A stretch of 64,000 nt of DNA, taken from Sphingomonas sp. IC-56 (GTDB lineage: Bacteria > Pseudomonadota > Alphaproteobacteria > Sphingomonadales > Sphingomonadaceae). Of the stretch, positions 8,668 to 16,982 are shown piece after piece (position 1 is the stretch's first letter; each line of letters opens with the position of its first letter). A program made the position numbers and the translations under genes. The notes below the pieces were generated by a model, which searched no databases, was not told where the DNA came from, and worked only from the letters and a program-made list of their open reading frames with translations. The stretch lies in assembly GCF_021043375.1 (NCBI RefSeq), contig NZ_JAJNDV010000002.1:248001-312000 (forward strand), written 5' to 3'.

Positions 8668-9675
8668 TCAGCCCGCCTCCACCGCCTGCTCGATCACACC
8701 GAAGATCGGATGGTGGCGCTCGTCTTCCATCCAGATGCGCACCGTATCGCCGGCCTTGAGGAAGGGCGTCTCCGGCTTGCCGCGCAGGATAGTTTCCACC
8801 GTGCGAACCTCCGCGAGGCACGAATACCCGACCCCACCCTCGGCGATCGGCTTCCCGGGGCCGCCGCTCGTGTCGCGGTTGGACACGGTACCAGAGCCGA
8901 TGATCGTGCCCGCGCCTAGCCGCCGCGTTTTTGCGGCATGCGCGATCAACGTGCCGAAGTCGAAGGTCATATCCTCGCCCGCCTCTGCACGACCGAAAGG
9001 CTGGCCGTTCAGGTCAACCATCAGCTTGCGGTGAAGCTTGCCATCCTGCCAGTCACTGCCCAGCGCGTCCGGCGTGACGAACACAGGCGAGAAGCTGCTT
9101 GCAGGCTTGGACTGGAAGAAGCCGAATCCCTTGGCCAATTCGCCAGGGATGAGGTTGCGCAGGCTCACATCATTGGTGAGGCCGACCAGCCGCACCGCTG
9201 CCAGTGCCTCGTCACGGCTGGCGCCCTGTGCCACGTCCCCGGTGACGACCACCACTTCGGCTTCGAGGTCGCAGCCCCACGCCTCATCCGCCAGTGGAAT
9301 CGGATCGCGCGCGCCCAGGAATCCGTCCGATCCCCCCTGGTACATCAGCGGATCGTGCCAGAAGCTCTCGGGCATTTCGGCGCCGCGCGCCTGCCGTACC
9401 AGAGCAACGTGGTTCACATAAGCCGAACCATCGGCCCACTGATACGCGCGCGGCAAAGGCGCAGCGGCCATTCGCTCGTGGAAGCGCTCCCGAGGAATGG
9501 CTTCGTGCGCGAGATCGGTGGCGAGGTTGCGCAAATCGCCTTCCAGCCGCTCCCAATCATCCAGCGCCGCCTGCAGCGTCGGCGCGATGTGGCTGGCGTC
9601 CGCGCACCACGCCAGATCGTCCGATACTACGACGAGCTTTCCATCACGCCCATGCTTCAAGCTGGCCAGTTTCAT
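8668..9675 (-). CDS. Fumarylacetoacetate hydrolase (FAH) family protein
   Basis: 335 residues. The FAH fold is visible from about residue 75, with metal-binding acidic residues in GCDLEAEVVVVTGDVA and NDVSLRNLIPGELAKGFGFF, and the C-terminal GSGTVSN segment with GGVGYSCLAE. Such enzymes split or hydrate acylpyruvate-type compounds in aromatic amino acid or catechol breakdown. An N-terminal domain of about 70 residues, as in true fumarylacetoacetases of this type, is present. AGGAG lies just upstream of ATG 9675. The gene converges on the SOS operon with an 11-bp gap. The substrate cannot be told from the sequence alone. Confidence 0.85.
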   Translation of the reverse strand: MKLASLKHGRDGKLVVVSDDLAWCADASHIAPTLQAALDDWERLEGDLRNLATDLAHEAIPRERFHERMAAAPLPRAYQWADGSAYVNHVALVRQARGAEMPESFWHDPLMYQGGSDGFLGARDPIPLADEAWGCDLEAEVVVVTGDVAQGASRDEALAAVRLVGLTNDVSLRNLIPGELAKGFGFFQSKPASSFSPVFVTPDALGSDWQDGKLHRKLMVDLNGQPFGRAEAGEDMTFDFGTLIAHAAKTRRLGAGTIIGSGTVSNRDTSGGPGKPIAEGGVGYSCLAEVRTVETILRGKPETPFLKAGDTVRIWMEDERHHPIFGVIEQAVEAG

Positions 9676-9810
9676 GCGCTCTCTCCTTGTGCGTCACCAT
9701 AGCTAAGGCGCCGGAGGTGTCGAGTTGCGTCGTGCGCGACCCGGCAAACCACACAAGAGCGTGGACGCGGCCGCGTCATGCGACTAGGGCGCCCGCGAAA
9801 GGAAGCGACT

Positions 9811-11100
9811 TTGGCAAACGTTGCAGTGATCGGCGCCCAATGGGGCGACGAAGGCAAGGGGAAGATCGTCGACTGGCTGGCGGAGCGCGCCGACGTGGTC
9901 GTCCGCTTTCAGGGCGGGCATAATGCCGGCCACACGCTCGTCGTGGGCGAGAATGTCTACAAGCTTTCGCTGCTCCCCTCCGGCATCGTGCGCGGAACGC
10001 CCAGCGTCATCGGCAACGGCGTGGTGCTCGATCCCTGGGCACTGCGCGACGAGGTCGAGCGCATCCGCGGCCAGGGCGTGAACGTCACGCCCGACACGCT
10101 GATGGTGGCGGACACCTGCCCGCTGATCCTCCCCTTCCATCGCGACCTGGATGCGCTGCGCGAAGACGCCAGCGGCGCCGGCAAGATCGGCACCACCCGT
10201 CGCGGGATCGGCCCAGCCTACGAGGACAAGGTCGGCCGTCGTGCTATCCGGGTGTGCGATCTCGCCCATCTCGACGAGCTTGGCCCGCAGCTCGATCGGC
10301 TGGCGGCACACCATGATGCGTTGCGCGCCGGTTTTGGCGAGCCGCCGATCGACCGTGAGCGGCTGGTCGCCGAGCTGCGCGAGATTGCCGGCTTCGTGCT
10401 TCCGTTCGCCAAGCCGGTGTGGCGGATGCTGAACGAGGCCCGATCGCGCGGCCGCCGTATCCTGTTCGAAGGGGCGCAGGGCGTGCTGCTCGACATCGAC
10501 CACGGCACCTATCCGTTTGTCACGTCGTCCAACACAATCGCCGGCGCCGCGGCCGGCGGATCGGGTCTAGGTCCGAGCGCCGTCGGATTCGTGCTCGGGA
10601 TCGCCAAAGCCTACACCACCCGCGTCGGCTCCGGGCCCTTCCCTGCCGAGCAGGAGAATGAGGTTGGGGAGCGGCTGGGCACGCGCGGGCGCGAATTCGG
10701 CACGGTCACCGGCCGCAAGCGGCGGTGCGGCTGGCTAGACGCGGTGCTGCTGCGGCAGTCGGTCGCGGTATCGGGCATTACCGGCATCGCCTTGACCAAG
10801 CTGGACGTGCTCGACGGATTCGAGGAAATCCAGGTCTGCACCGGCTATCGTCTGCGTGGCGAAACGCTGGATTATTATCCTGCCAATGCGGCGGATCAGA
10901 CTTTGGTGGAGCCGGTATATGAAACGATGCCCGGTTGGTCGGAATCGACGGCGGGCGCACGTAGCTGGGCCGAACTGCCGGCTGCGGCGATCAAATATAT
11001 TCGTCGCGTCGAAGAGCTGATCCAGTGCCCGGTGGCGCTGGTCTCGACAAGCCCTGAGCGCGAAGACACGATCTTGGTCCGCGACCCGTTCGCAGACTGA
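9811..11100 (+). CDS. purA: Adenylosuccinate synthetase
   Basis: Converts IMP, aspartate and GTP to adenylosuccinate, the first committed step to AMP. 429 residues from TTG 9811, close to the usual 430. [18 protein letters not shown] is the N-terminal GTP/IMP site, [14 protein letters not shown] follows, and [34 protein letters not shown] and GSGPFPAEQ mark later substrate loops. The frame is open from ATG 9778, but family members begin [13 protein letters not shown], and GAAAGGAAG (9797-9805) is well placed for TTG 9811. A perfect palindromic terminator follows the stop. Confidence 0.95.
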   Translation: MANVAVIGAQWGDEGKGKIVDWLAERADVVVRFQGGHNAGHTLVVGENVYKLSLLPSGIVRGTPSVIGNGVVLDPWALRDEVERIRGQGVNVTPDTLMVADTCPLILPFHRDLDALREDASGAGKIGTTRRGIGPAYEDKVGRRAIRVCDLAHLDELGPQLDRLAAHHDALRAGFGEPPIDRERLVAELREIAGFVLPFAKPVWRMLNEARSRGRRILFEGAQGVLLDIDHGTYPFVTSSNTIAGAAAGGSGLGPSAVGFVLGIAKAYTTRVGSGPFPAEQENEVGERLGTRGREFGTVTGRKRRCGWLDAVLLRQSVAVSGITGIALTKLDVLDGFEEIQVCTGYRLRGETLDYYPANAADQTLVEPVYETMPGWSESTAGARSWAELPAAAIKYIRRVEELIQCPVALVSTSPEREDTILVRDPFAD

Positions 11101-11102
11101 GA

Positions 11103-11130
11103 AAACCCGGCGGCAGCTGCCGCCGGGTTT
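11103..11130. terminator. Perfect palindromic terminator after purA
   Basis: AAACCCGGCGGCAG is followed directly by its reverse complement CTGCCGCCGGGTTT, starting 3 bp after the purA stop. The T-run on one strand and A-run on the other suit a bidirectional terminator between purA (+) and the convergent small gene ending at 11140. Confidence 0.85.
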
Positions 11131-11139
11131 CCAAGAGAC

Positions 11140-11589
11140 TTAAGAGCGCGGCGGAACCGTGCCCGTGGTGGTGCCGGTGGTTCCCGTCGTGCCTGGCCCG
11201 GTCGTCCCGGTGCCCATCGTAGATCCAGGCGTTCCCAGCGTATCGCTGCCCGAACCCATCGTGTCCGGCGCGGTAGTCGTCGTGCCCGTACCGGTCGTGC
11301 CTGCGCCGGTGGTACCCGTCGTCCTAGTACCCGTACGTCCGCCGTTGCGGTCGGCAGCGGTGCCGACGCGGTCGCCCTGGCGGCGATTAGCGCTGGTGCC
11401 GGTAGTGGGTTGGCCCTGAGGCGAGGCCGTGGTGGTTTGACCCTGGGACGACTGGGTCTGCGCGCTGGTCGTGGTCGGCTGACCGCCGCTGCCTGCGGAT
11501 CCGGTCGACCCGCTGGCTGCGGTCGACTGGGCAACTGCGGCTGCCGGGAGCAACAAAGCGCCGGCGAGGATAAAAGAAACGTTACGCAT
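11140..11589 (-). CDS. Exported Thr/Gly/Ser-rich low-complexity protein
   Basis: 149 residues of unknown function. MRNVSFILAGALLLPAAAVAQ is a clear Sec signal peptide with an AVAQ cleavage site. The mature part is almost entirely Thr, Gly, Ser, Gln and Pro, including TTGTTGAGTTGTGTTTT-like runs, with no recognisable domain. The frame is open further upstream, but ATG 11589 is fixed by the signal peptide. It converges on purA and shares the palindromic terminator. It is probably a disordered periplasmic or envelope protein; the repetitive part may vary in length between strains. Confidence 0.65.
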   Translation of the reverse strand: MRNVSFILAGALLLPAAAVAQSTAASGSTGSAGSGGQPTTTSAQTQSSQGQTTTASPQGQPTTGTSANRRQGDRVGTAADRNGGRTGTRTTGTTGAGTTGTGTTTTAPDTMGSGSDTLGTPGSTMGTGTTGPGTTGTTGTTTGTVPPRS

Positions 11590-11718
11590 ATGTCGTACTC
11601 CTGCGCTTGCGAAAGCTCGCAGGAATAGAACGAGCCTAGGTCTCTGAAGTTGCACGCCTCGCTTCTGCTTGTCCCATTCAGGCATCTTACTACCGTCGCG
11701 ACAGCAACCTATATCAAC

Positions 11719-12786
11719 TCAGCCGACCTGCGCACGGTGGAGCAATTTCTGGTCTGCCAGCACCAGCGCCATCATTGCTTCCACTACAGGAGCCCCGCGT
11801 ATCCCCACACAGGGATCATGGCGCCCCTTGGTTGCGATTTGTGCCGCTTCCCCTGTCGGGCTGATCGTAGAAACAGGGGTAAGGATGGAGCTCGTCGGCT
11901 TGAAGGCGACGCGGAGCCGCACTGGCTGGCCGGTGGAAATGCCGCCGGCAATGCCTCCGGCGTGATTGGCGAGGAACTCCGGGCCGTCAGCACCAGGACG
12001 CATTGCGTCCGCATTCTGCTCTCCGGTCAGCGCGGCTGCGGCAAAGCCATCGCCGATCTCCACGCCCTTGACTGCGTTGATCGACATGCACGCGGCGGCG
12101 AGTTCGCTGTCGAGTTTGGCGTAGAGCGGAGCGCCCCAGCCTGCGGGCACGTCCATTGCCTCGCACGCGATCACTGCGCCGAGCGACGATCCTGCCTTGC
12201 GCGCCCCATCGACCAGCCCTTCCCAGCGCGCGGCTGCGTCGGCATCGGGACAGAAGAAGGGGTTCCGGTCGATTTCCTCCGCGTCAAAAGACGCGGGATT
12301 GATCGCATCGCCACCGATCGCCTCTACCCAGGCGCGAATGCGAACCTCTGGGATCACCAGTCGGGCTACAGCGCCAGCCGCTACCCGCGCCGCGGTTTCG
12401 CGCGCCGAAGAGCGACCGCCACCGCGATAGTCTCGAAACCCATATTTCGCATCATATGCATAGTCCGCGTGGCCTGGCCGATAGGCTTGCGCGACTTCCG
12501 AATAATCCTTGGAGCGCTGGTCGACATTCTCAATCATCAGGCTAATCGGCGTGCCGGTTGTCCGCCCCTCGAACACGCCCGATAAAATGCGAACCCGATC
12601 AGGCTCCTGACGCTGCGTGGTGAAGCGTGACTGGCCCGGACGGCGCTTGTCGAGGAATGGCTGGATGTCGCCTTCGCGCAAGTGCAGCCCCGGTGGGCAC
12701 CCATCGATCACCGCACCCAGAGCCGGCCCGTGGCTCTCGCCCCATGTCGTGAAGCGGAACACCCGCCCGAAGCTGTTGAAGCTCAC
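11719..12786 (-). CDS. aroC: Chorismate synthase
   Basis: The last enzyme of the shikimate pathway, making chorismate from EPSP with reduced FMN. 355 residues, normal length. [19 protein letters not shown] is the N-terminal signature, followed by GCPPGLHL, the [12 protein letters not shown] region, and the second signature [21 protein letters not shown] 12786 matches the family N-terminus; the frame opens further upstream, within the GNAT gene. The start overlaps the GNAT stop as GTGA, so translational coupling is likely. Last gene of a five-gene run starting with dnaJ-like. Confidence 0.95.
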   Translation of the reverse strand: MSFNSFGRVFRFTTWGESHGPALGAVIDGCPPGLHLREGDIQPFLDKRRPGQSRFTTQRQEPDRVRILSGVFEGRTTGTPISLMIENVDQRSKDYSEVAQAYRPGHADYAYDAKYGFRDYRGGGRSSARETAARVAAGAVARLVIPEVRIRAWVEAIGGDAINPASFDAEEIDRNPFFCPDADAAARWEGLVDGARKAGSSLGAVIACEAMDVPAGWGAPLYAKLDSELAAACMSINAVKGVEIGDGFAAAALTGEQNADAMRPGADGPEFLANHAGGIAGGISTGQPVRLRVAFKPTSSILTPVSTISPTGEAAQIATKGRHDPCVGIRGAPVVEAMMALVLADQKLLHRAQVG

Positions 12787-13310
12787 CAGTCCCCGCTCAG
12801 TTGCGCGAACGCAGTCGCATGCGTCGCTGGGCCGCGCTCGCCGCACGGCATGGCGCCGTCTTGCAGCGGCAGCGCCAGCAAATAGTCACCGGCATAAGGC
12901 GTGGCAAATCCGCGCGCCCAGTCGGCCGAAAACCCGAACGGCCCGTAGAAGTCCGGCTCGCCCAATACGAAGCACAGCATAGCGCCAGCGGCGCGCAGAT
13001 GCTCGAGCCCGGCCTGGACCAGTGCCTCGCCCACTCCGGCCTCCCGATACTCGGGCGTCACCGCCAGCGGTGCCAGTGCGATCGAGGCAATGGATTTGCC
13101 GCCAATCTCGGCCGCCATCCGGCTGAACACCACCGCACCGGCCAGCGCGCCGCTTTCCTCGTCATCCGCAACCAGCATCAGCACCATGTCGCCATCCAGG
13201 CACAGGCGCTGGACGAACGCAGCCTCTTCGCTCCGGGACGATATCTTGCGCAGCAGGGCGTCGACGGCAGCGACGTCGCCGCCCGTCGCCGGTCGAATGG
13301 CGATGCTCAC
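12783..13310 (-). CDS. GNAT-family N-acetyltransferase
   Basis: 175 residues with a GNAT acetyl-CoA fold: [20 protein letters not shown] holds the beta4 / V-x-P-x-R-x-x-G-x-G-like pyrophosphate loop, and [18 protein letters not shown] is the YhbS-type substrate-side signature. The acceptor is unknown. It starts at GTG 13310, overlapping the fabI stop as GTGA, and ends in a GTGA overlap with aroC. Nested between two biosynthetic genes, it is certainly cotranscribed with them. Confidence 0.85.
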   Translation of the reverse strand: MSIAIRPATGGDVAAVDALLRKISSRSEEAAFVQRLCLDGDMVLMLVADDEESGALAGAVVFSRMAAEIGGKSIASIALAPLAVTPEYREAGVGEALVQAGLEHLRAAGAMLCFVLGEPDFYGPFGFSADWARGFATPYAGDYLLALPLQDGAMPCGERGPATHATAFAQLSGDW

Positions 13311-14110
13311 GCGAGCGCGATGTCAGGCGCGTCTTCGGCCTTCATGCCCACGACATGATATCCCGCGTCGACATGGTGGGTTTCACCCGTCACGCCGCTC
13401 GACAGATCGCTGAGCAGGTACAGGCCCGCGCCGCCGACATCCTCGATGGTGACGTTGCGCTTCAGGGGCGAATTGAGTTCGTTCCACTTCAGGATCAGGC
13501 GGAAGTCGCCGATACCCGAAGCCGCCAGCGTCTTGATCGGCCCGGCCGAGATTGCGTTGACGCGGATCTTGTCGCGGCCGAGATCGACGGCGAGATACTG
13601 CACGCTGGTTTCCAGCGCAGCCTTGGCGACGCCCATCACGTTATAGTGCGGAATGACCTTTTCAGCGCCATAGTAGCTGAGCGTAAGCAGGCTGCCGCCG
13701 TTCGGCATCATCTTCGATGCGCGCTGCGCGACCGCCACGAACGAGTAGACGCTGATGTTCATCGTCATCAGGAAGTTGTCGAGGCTGGTATCGACATAGC
13801 CGCCGCGCAACTCGTTCTTGTCCGAGAAACCGATGGCGTGCACCACGAAATCGATGGTGGGCCAACGCGCGGCGAGCCTTTCAAAGGCGCTGTCGAGCGC
13901 CGCCATGTCGGCCACGTCGCAATCGATCAGGAAGTCGCTGCCCAGTTGCTCAGCGAGCGGACGCACGCGCTTCTCCAGCGCCTCGCCCTGATAGCTGAAC
14001 GCGAGTTCCGCGCCCTGCTCGCGCAACTTCTGCGCAATGCCCCAGGCCAAGGAACGATCATTGGCGAGGCCCATGATCAGCCCGCGCTTTCCCTGCATCA
14101 ATCCCGTCAC
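13307..14110 (-). CDS. fabI: Enoyl-[acyl-carrier-protein] reductase (NADH), FabI
   Basis: Reduces enoyl-ACP in each cycle of fatty acid elongation. 267 residues. GKRGLIMGLANDRSLAWGIA is the FabI-type NADH-binding start, HAIGFSDKNELRG is the substrate loop, and the catalytic pair is in YNVMGVAK (Tyr-x6-Lys). It starts with GTG 14110 (MTGLMQGKRG, typical of sphingomonads), which overlaps the yihY stop as GTGA. The single FabI visible here implies triclosan sensitivity unless other reductases exist elsewhere. Confidence 0.95.
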   Translation of the reverse strand: MTGLMQGKRGLIMGLANDRSLAWGIAQKLREQGAELAFSYQGEALEKRVRPLAEQLGSDFLIDCDVADMAALDSAFERLAARWPTIDFVVHAIGFSDKNELRGGYVDTSLDNFLMTMNISVYSFVAVAQRASKMMPNGGSLLTLSYYGAEKVIPHYNVMGVAKAALETSVQYLAVDLGRDKIRVNAISAGPIKTLAASGIGDFRLILKWNELNSPLKRNVTIEDVGGAGLYLLSDLSSGVTGETHHVDAGYHVVGMKAEDAPDIALA

Positions 14111-15063
14111 GACGCTACGTTCTCCTTCTCAGGAGCCTCCCCTAGCTTGTCCGGGGGCACTTCCGCCAGAGCCGCGTTGAGTTCCGCGCCGATCACCACA
14201 CCCAGGCCGATGATATAGAAGAAGATGAGCGCGATCATCACGCCCGCCAGGCTGCCATAGGTAAGGTCATAGCCGCCCAGCATCGACAGGCTGAGCGGCA
14301 GTGCCCAGGTCGTGGCGAGCCACCAGAAGGTTACGAACGCCGGGCCGGGCCATTTCGGACAAGCATGCTTGCGGTAGCGCTGCGGCGTGAGCGAATAAAA
14401 GAGCAGATACAGCGCACCGAACAGGGCTAACGCCGGCGCGAAGCGGGAAAGCGAGACGATCTGCTGCGCCTCTGTCGCCAGTGGCAGCATCTTGTAGAGG
14501 AACTGCTCCACCGCGCCGAGCACCACCTGGAGGCTCAACGCGACCAGCGCGAGCAGCACTGCACCGACGATGAGGCCGATGGCACCTAGCCTGTAACGCC
14601 AAAAGGGTGTGCTGGACTGCGTACCGTAGGCCGATCGGAGGATCCCGCGCAGCGTTTCAATGAACCCAGCCGTGGTCCACAGGCCGACCAGACCACCGAA
14701 CCAGAGCAAGTTGCCGGTCCGCGCCTGAAGCACGTCAGCGATCGGCTTGCGCAGCACATCCGCCACGTCAGGCGGAACGGTCTGCAGGAAGACCTCCAGC
14801 GTGCGGAGCCCCTCACTGTTGCGCCCTACCAGCTGGGCAATCGCCGCAGCCACGATGAAGAAAGGAAATAGCGTGACCAGCGACAGATAGGCCAGGTTCC
14901 CCGCATAAGTGAAACCTTCATTATAGGTTCCAACCAGCACACGCTTCGAGATCACGAAGAAGCGCTCCGAAAAGCCCATCTCGCTCATTCGTCCATGCAG
15001 CGTGCTGCCCAGGCCACGCCGACGGCCTTCCGGAGACTCCGGCGATATTCCCTGTTCGCTCAC
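14107..15063 (-). CDS. yihY: YihY/UPF0761 (BrkB-like) inner membrane protein
   Basis: 318 residues with about six transmembrane segments, including FTYAGNLAYLSLVTLFPFF, a segment with the GLWTTAGFIETLRG motif, and a C-terminal hydrophobic run ending GLGVVIGAELNAAL. These are hallmarks of the YihY/virulence factor BrkB family. The role is not established; older names as RNase BN are wrong. GTG 15063 lies 6 bp after the dnaJ-like stop. The charged tail EKENVAS ends in a GTGA overlap with fabI. Confidence 0.88.
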   Translation of the reverse strand: MSEQGISPESPEGRRRGLGSTLHGRMSEMGFSERFFVISKRVLVGTYNEGFTYAGNLAYLSLVTLFPFFIVAAAIAQLVGRNSEGLRTLEVFLQTVPPDVADVLRKPIADVLQARTGNLLWFGGLVGLWTTAGFIETLRGILRSAYGTQSSTPFWRYRLGAIGLIVGAVLLALVALSLQVVLGAVEQFLYKMLPLATEAQQIVSLSRFAPALALFGALYLLFYSLTPQRYRKHACPKWPGPAFVTFWWLATTWALPLSLSMLGGYDLTYGSLAGVMIALIFFYIIGLGVVIGAELNAALAEVPPDKLGEAPEKENVAS

Positions 15064-15069
15064 ATGGGC

Positions 15070-15999
15070 TCAGACGCCCATGCGGCCCCGCGGGTTCCCC
15101 TTGTTCTGCCAGCCTTGAGCAAACTCGATCAGCGCATCGTCATCCACCGGCAGGTCGACCATCAGCGTGACGAGCAAGTCGCCGCGGCCGCCGCCCTTCT
15201 TGTGGAAGCCGCGGTTCTTGAGCCGAAGCGTCTTTCCCGAGGTCGAACCCTTGGGCACTTTCAGCATCACCGCACCATCCGGAGTAGGCACGCGGACCTC
15301 TGCACCAAGCACGGCTTCCGACAGGCTGATTGGCAGATCGAGGCGGATATCGTCTTCGACCCGCGTGTAGAAGCGGTGCGGCTGCACTTCGATGCTGACG
15401 ATCGCGTCGCCCGCGCCACCAGGCCCTTCATCGCCCTTCCCGGCAAGACGCATCTGTGTGCCGGTCTCGACGCCTGCGGGCAGCTTCAGGTCGATGGTTT
15501 TACCGTCTCGCAGGGTGATACGTTGCGGGCTGAGTTTGGCTGCGTCCTCGAAGGATACGGCGAGGCGATAAGTGACATTCGCCCCCTTGACCGCCCCGCG
15601 CCGCCCGAAACCGCCAAAGCCGCCGCTGAAGCCACCACCGCCGCGACGGGCGCCGCCGCCGAACAGCCCGTCGAAGATGTCGCCGAAGTCGCCCCCTTCG
15701 CCGTTGAAGTCCGGCTGGAACCCACCCTGTGGACCGCCGCCGCCATAGCCGAACGGCGCAGTCGGATTACCGTCCCCGTCGATCTCACCGCGGTCGAAGC
15801 GGGCGCGCTTGTCCTTGTCATTCAGCAGGTCATAAGCCTGCGTCACGCTGCTGAAGCGTTCTGCCGCTTTCGGATTGTCCTTGTTGCGGTCGGGGTGAAG
15901 CTCCTTGGCGAGCTTGCGATAAGCCTTCTTGATGTCGGCTTCGCTTGCGCCGCGCGCCACGCCCAGAGTTGCGTAAGGATCGGCCACTAAGTTCCCCAT
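15070..15999 (-). CDS. CbpA-type DnaJ co-chaperone
   Basis: A J-domain protein with two C-terminal substrate-binding domains and no zinc finger, like CbpA. About 309 residues from ATG 15999. DPYATLGVARGASEADIKKA opens the J-domain and KELHPDRN holds the HPD motif. A Gly/Phe-rich stretch (GGGARRGGGGFSGGFGGFG) covers about residues 100-135, then the CTD begins at RITLRDGKTIDLKLPAGV. The frame opens at 16026, but MGNLVADPYATLGV is the more natural start. It heads the minus-strand run dnaJ-like, yihY, fabI, GNAT, aroC. Confidence 0.9.
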   Translation of the reverse strand: MGNLVADPYATLGVARGASEADIKKAYRKLAKELHPDRNKDNPKAAERFSSVTQAYDLLNDKDKRARFDRGEIDGDGNPTAPFGYGGGGPQGGFQPDFNGEGGDFGDIFDGLFGGGARRGGGGFSGGFGGFGRRGAVKGANVTYRLAVSFEDAAKLSPQRITLRDGKTIDLKLPAGVETGTQMRLAGKGDEGPGGAGDAIVSIEVQPHRFYTRVEDDIRLDLPISLSEAVLGAEVRVPTPDGAVMLKVPKGSTSGKTLRLKNRGFHKKGGGRGDLLVTLMVDLPVDDDALIEFAQGWQNKGNPRGRMGV

Positions 16000-16083
16000 T
16001 GAACAAACGAATGCATACCCGCTCATAGAGGCGGATCACTCGAATGGAAGATTGTCGCGCGCGAGGCGTTACGCAAGCCTTCG

Positions 16084-16977
16084 TCAGGCGGCGACACATT
16101 CCTCGAGCGGTTCGACGTCCACCGACACGTCCATCTTCTGCGCGCCAGATCCCAGCACGATGCCGTCGATGGGTGCGATGTCCGCATAGTCACGGCCGAT
16201 GGCGACCACGACATGGTCCTCGGCCATCCAGATGCCGTTGGTGGGATCGACGCCGATCCAGCCGAGCTGCGGTCCCGCCCAGACCAGCACCCAGGCATGG
16301 GTGGCGTCGGCGCCCACCAGCCGCGGCTGCCCAGGGGCTGGGAGGGTGCGGAGATAGCCCGAGCAATAGGCGGCCGGAAGGCCTGCGGCGCGCAGGCCTG
16401 CGATCATGATCTGAGCGAAATCCTGGCAGACGCCGCCACGCTTGGCGAAGGCTTCGCGGGGCGAGGTGTCGACCAGGGTGGCATGGGGGTCGAAGGCGAA
16501 CTCGCGCTGGATGCGGAGCGCCAGCGCCATTGCCGCTTCCAGGATGCCGCGTCTGGGCGAAAGGTCCAAGGCGCACCACTGCGCGATATCGGAATCGAGG
16601 GCGATCAGCGGCGAGGGAAACAGATAAGCCGCCGGGCCGGCGGGCGAGGCGTCGCGGCTGGCGCGAGCCCAGGCGGCGATTTCCGCGACCGTGGGATCAC
16701 TGGGCTGCGCGAAGGGAATCGGGCGCTCGACACGGACGCGGGCGCGGCTTTCGATGGTGAGCGAAGTCGCGGGGGCGTCGAGGATCAGGCGGACGACATT
16801 GGCGAGTCCGGCTTCGGCGCGGGCGGAGTGGGTGCGGCCCTGGGGATCGATGAGGAGTTGATAGTCCTCCACCTGCTGGCCGGACCACAGGATGGGCTTG
16901 AGGCGCAGGTTGTTGCGGGCGAAGGCAACGGGCTGGGCATATTCGAAACGCGTGACGTGGCGGATTTTGTATAACAT
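16084..16977 (-). CDS. Transglutaminase-like cysteine peptidase-fold protein
   Basis: 297 residues: a bacterial transglutaminase-like N-terminal domain (KIRHVTRFEYAQPVAFARN) followed by the papain-like core. The catalytic triad is visible as Cys in GGVCQDFAQ, His in DATHAWV and Asp in GVDPTNG. It lies 5 bp after the ATP-grasp/alpha-E gene and is surely cotranscribed. This gene trio is widely conserved and was predicted to carry out peptide modification or cleavage, but no substrate has been shown. The start MLYKIRHVTRFEY is the family norm. Confidence 0.9.
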   Translation of the reverse strand: MLYKIRHVTRFEYAQPVAFARNNLRLKPILWSGQQVEDYQLLIDPQGRTHSARAEAGLANVVRLILDAPATSLTIESRARVRVERPIPFAQPSDPTVAEIAAWARASRDASPAGPAAYLFPSPLIALDSDIAQWCALDLSPRRGILEAAMALALRIQREFAFDPHATLVDTSPREAFAKRGGVCQDFAQIMIAGLRAAGLPAAYCSGYLRTLPAPGQPRLVGADATHAWVLVWAGPQLGWIGVDPTNGIWMAEDHVVVAIGRDYADIAPIDGIVLGSGAQKMDVSVDVEPLEECVAA

Positions 16978-16982
16978 CTGGT

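Noticed and set aside
11140..11589. Plus-strand Val/Pro-rich frame (11159-11419) as a gene
   Set aside because: It is the complement of the Thr/Gly-rich exported protein, which has a real signal peptide.
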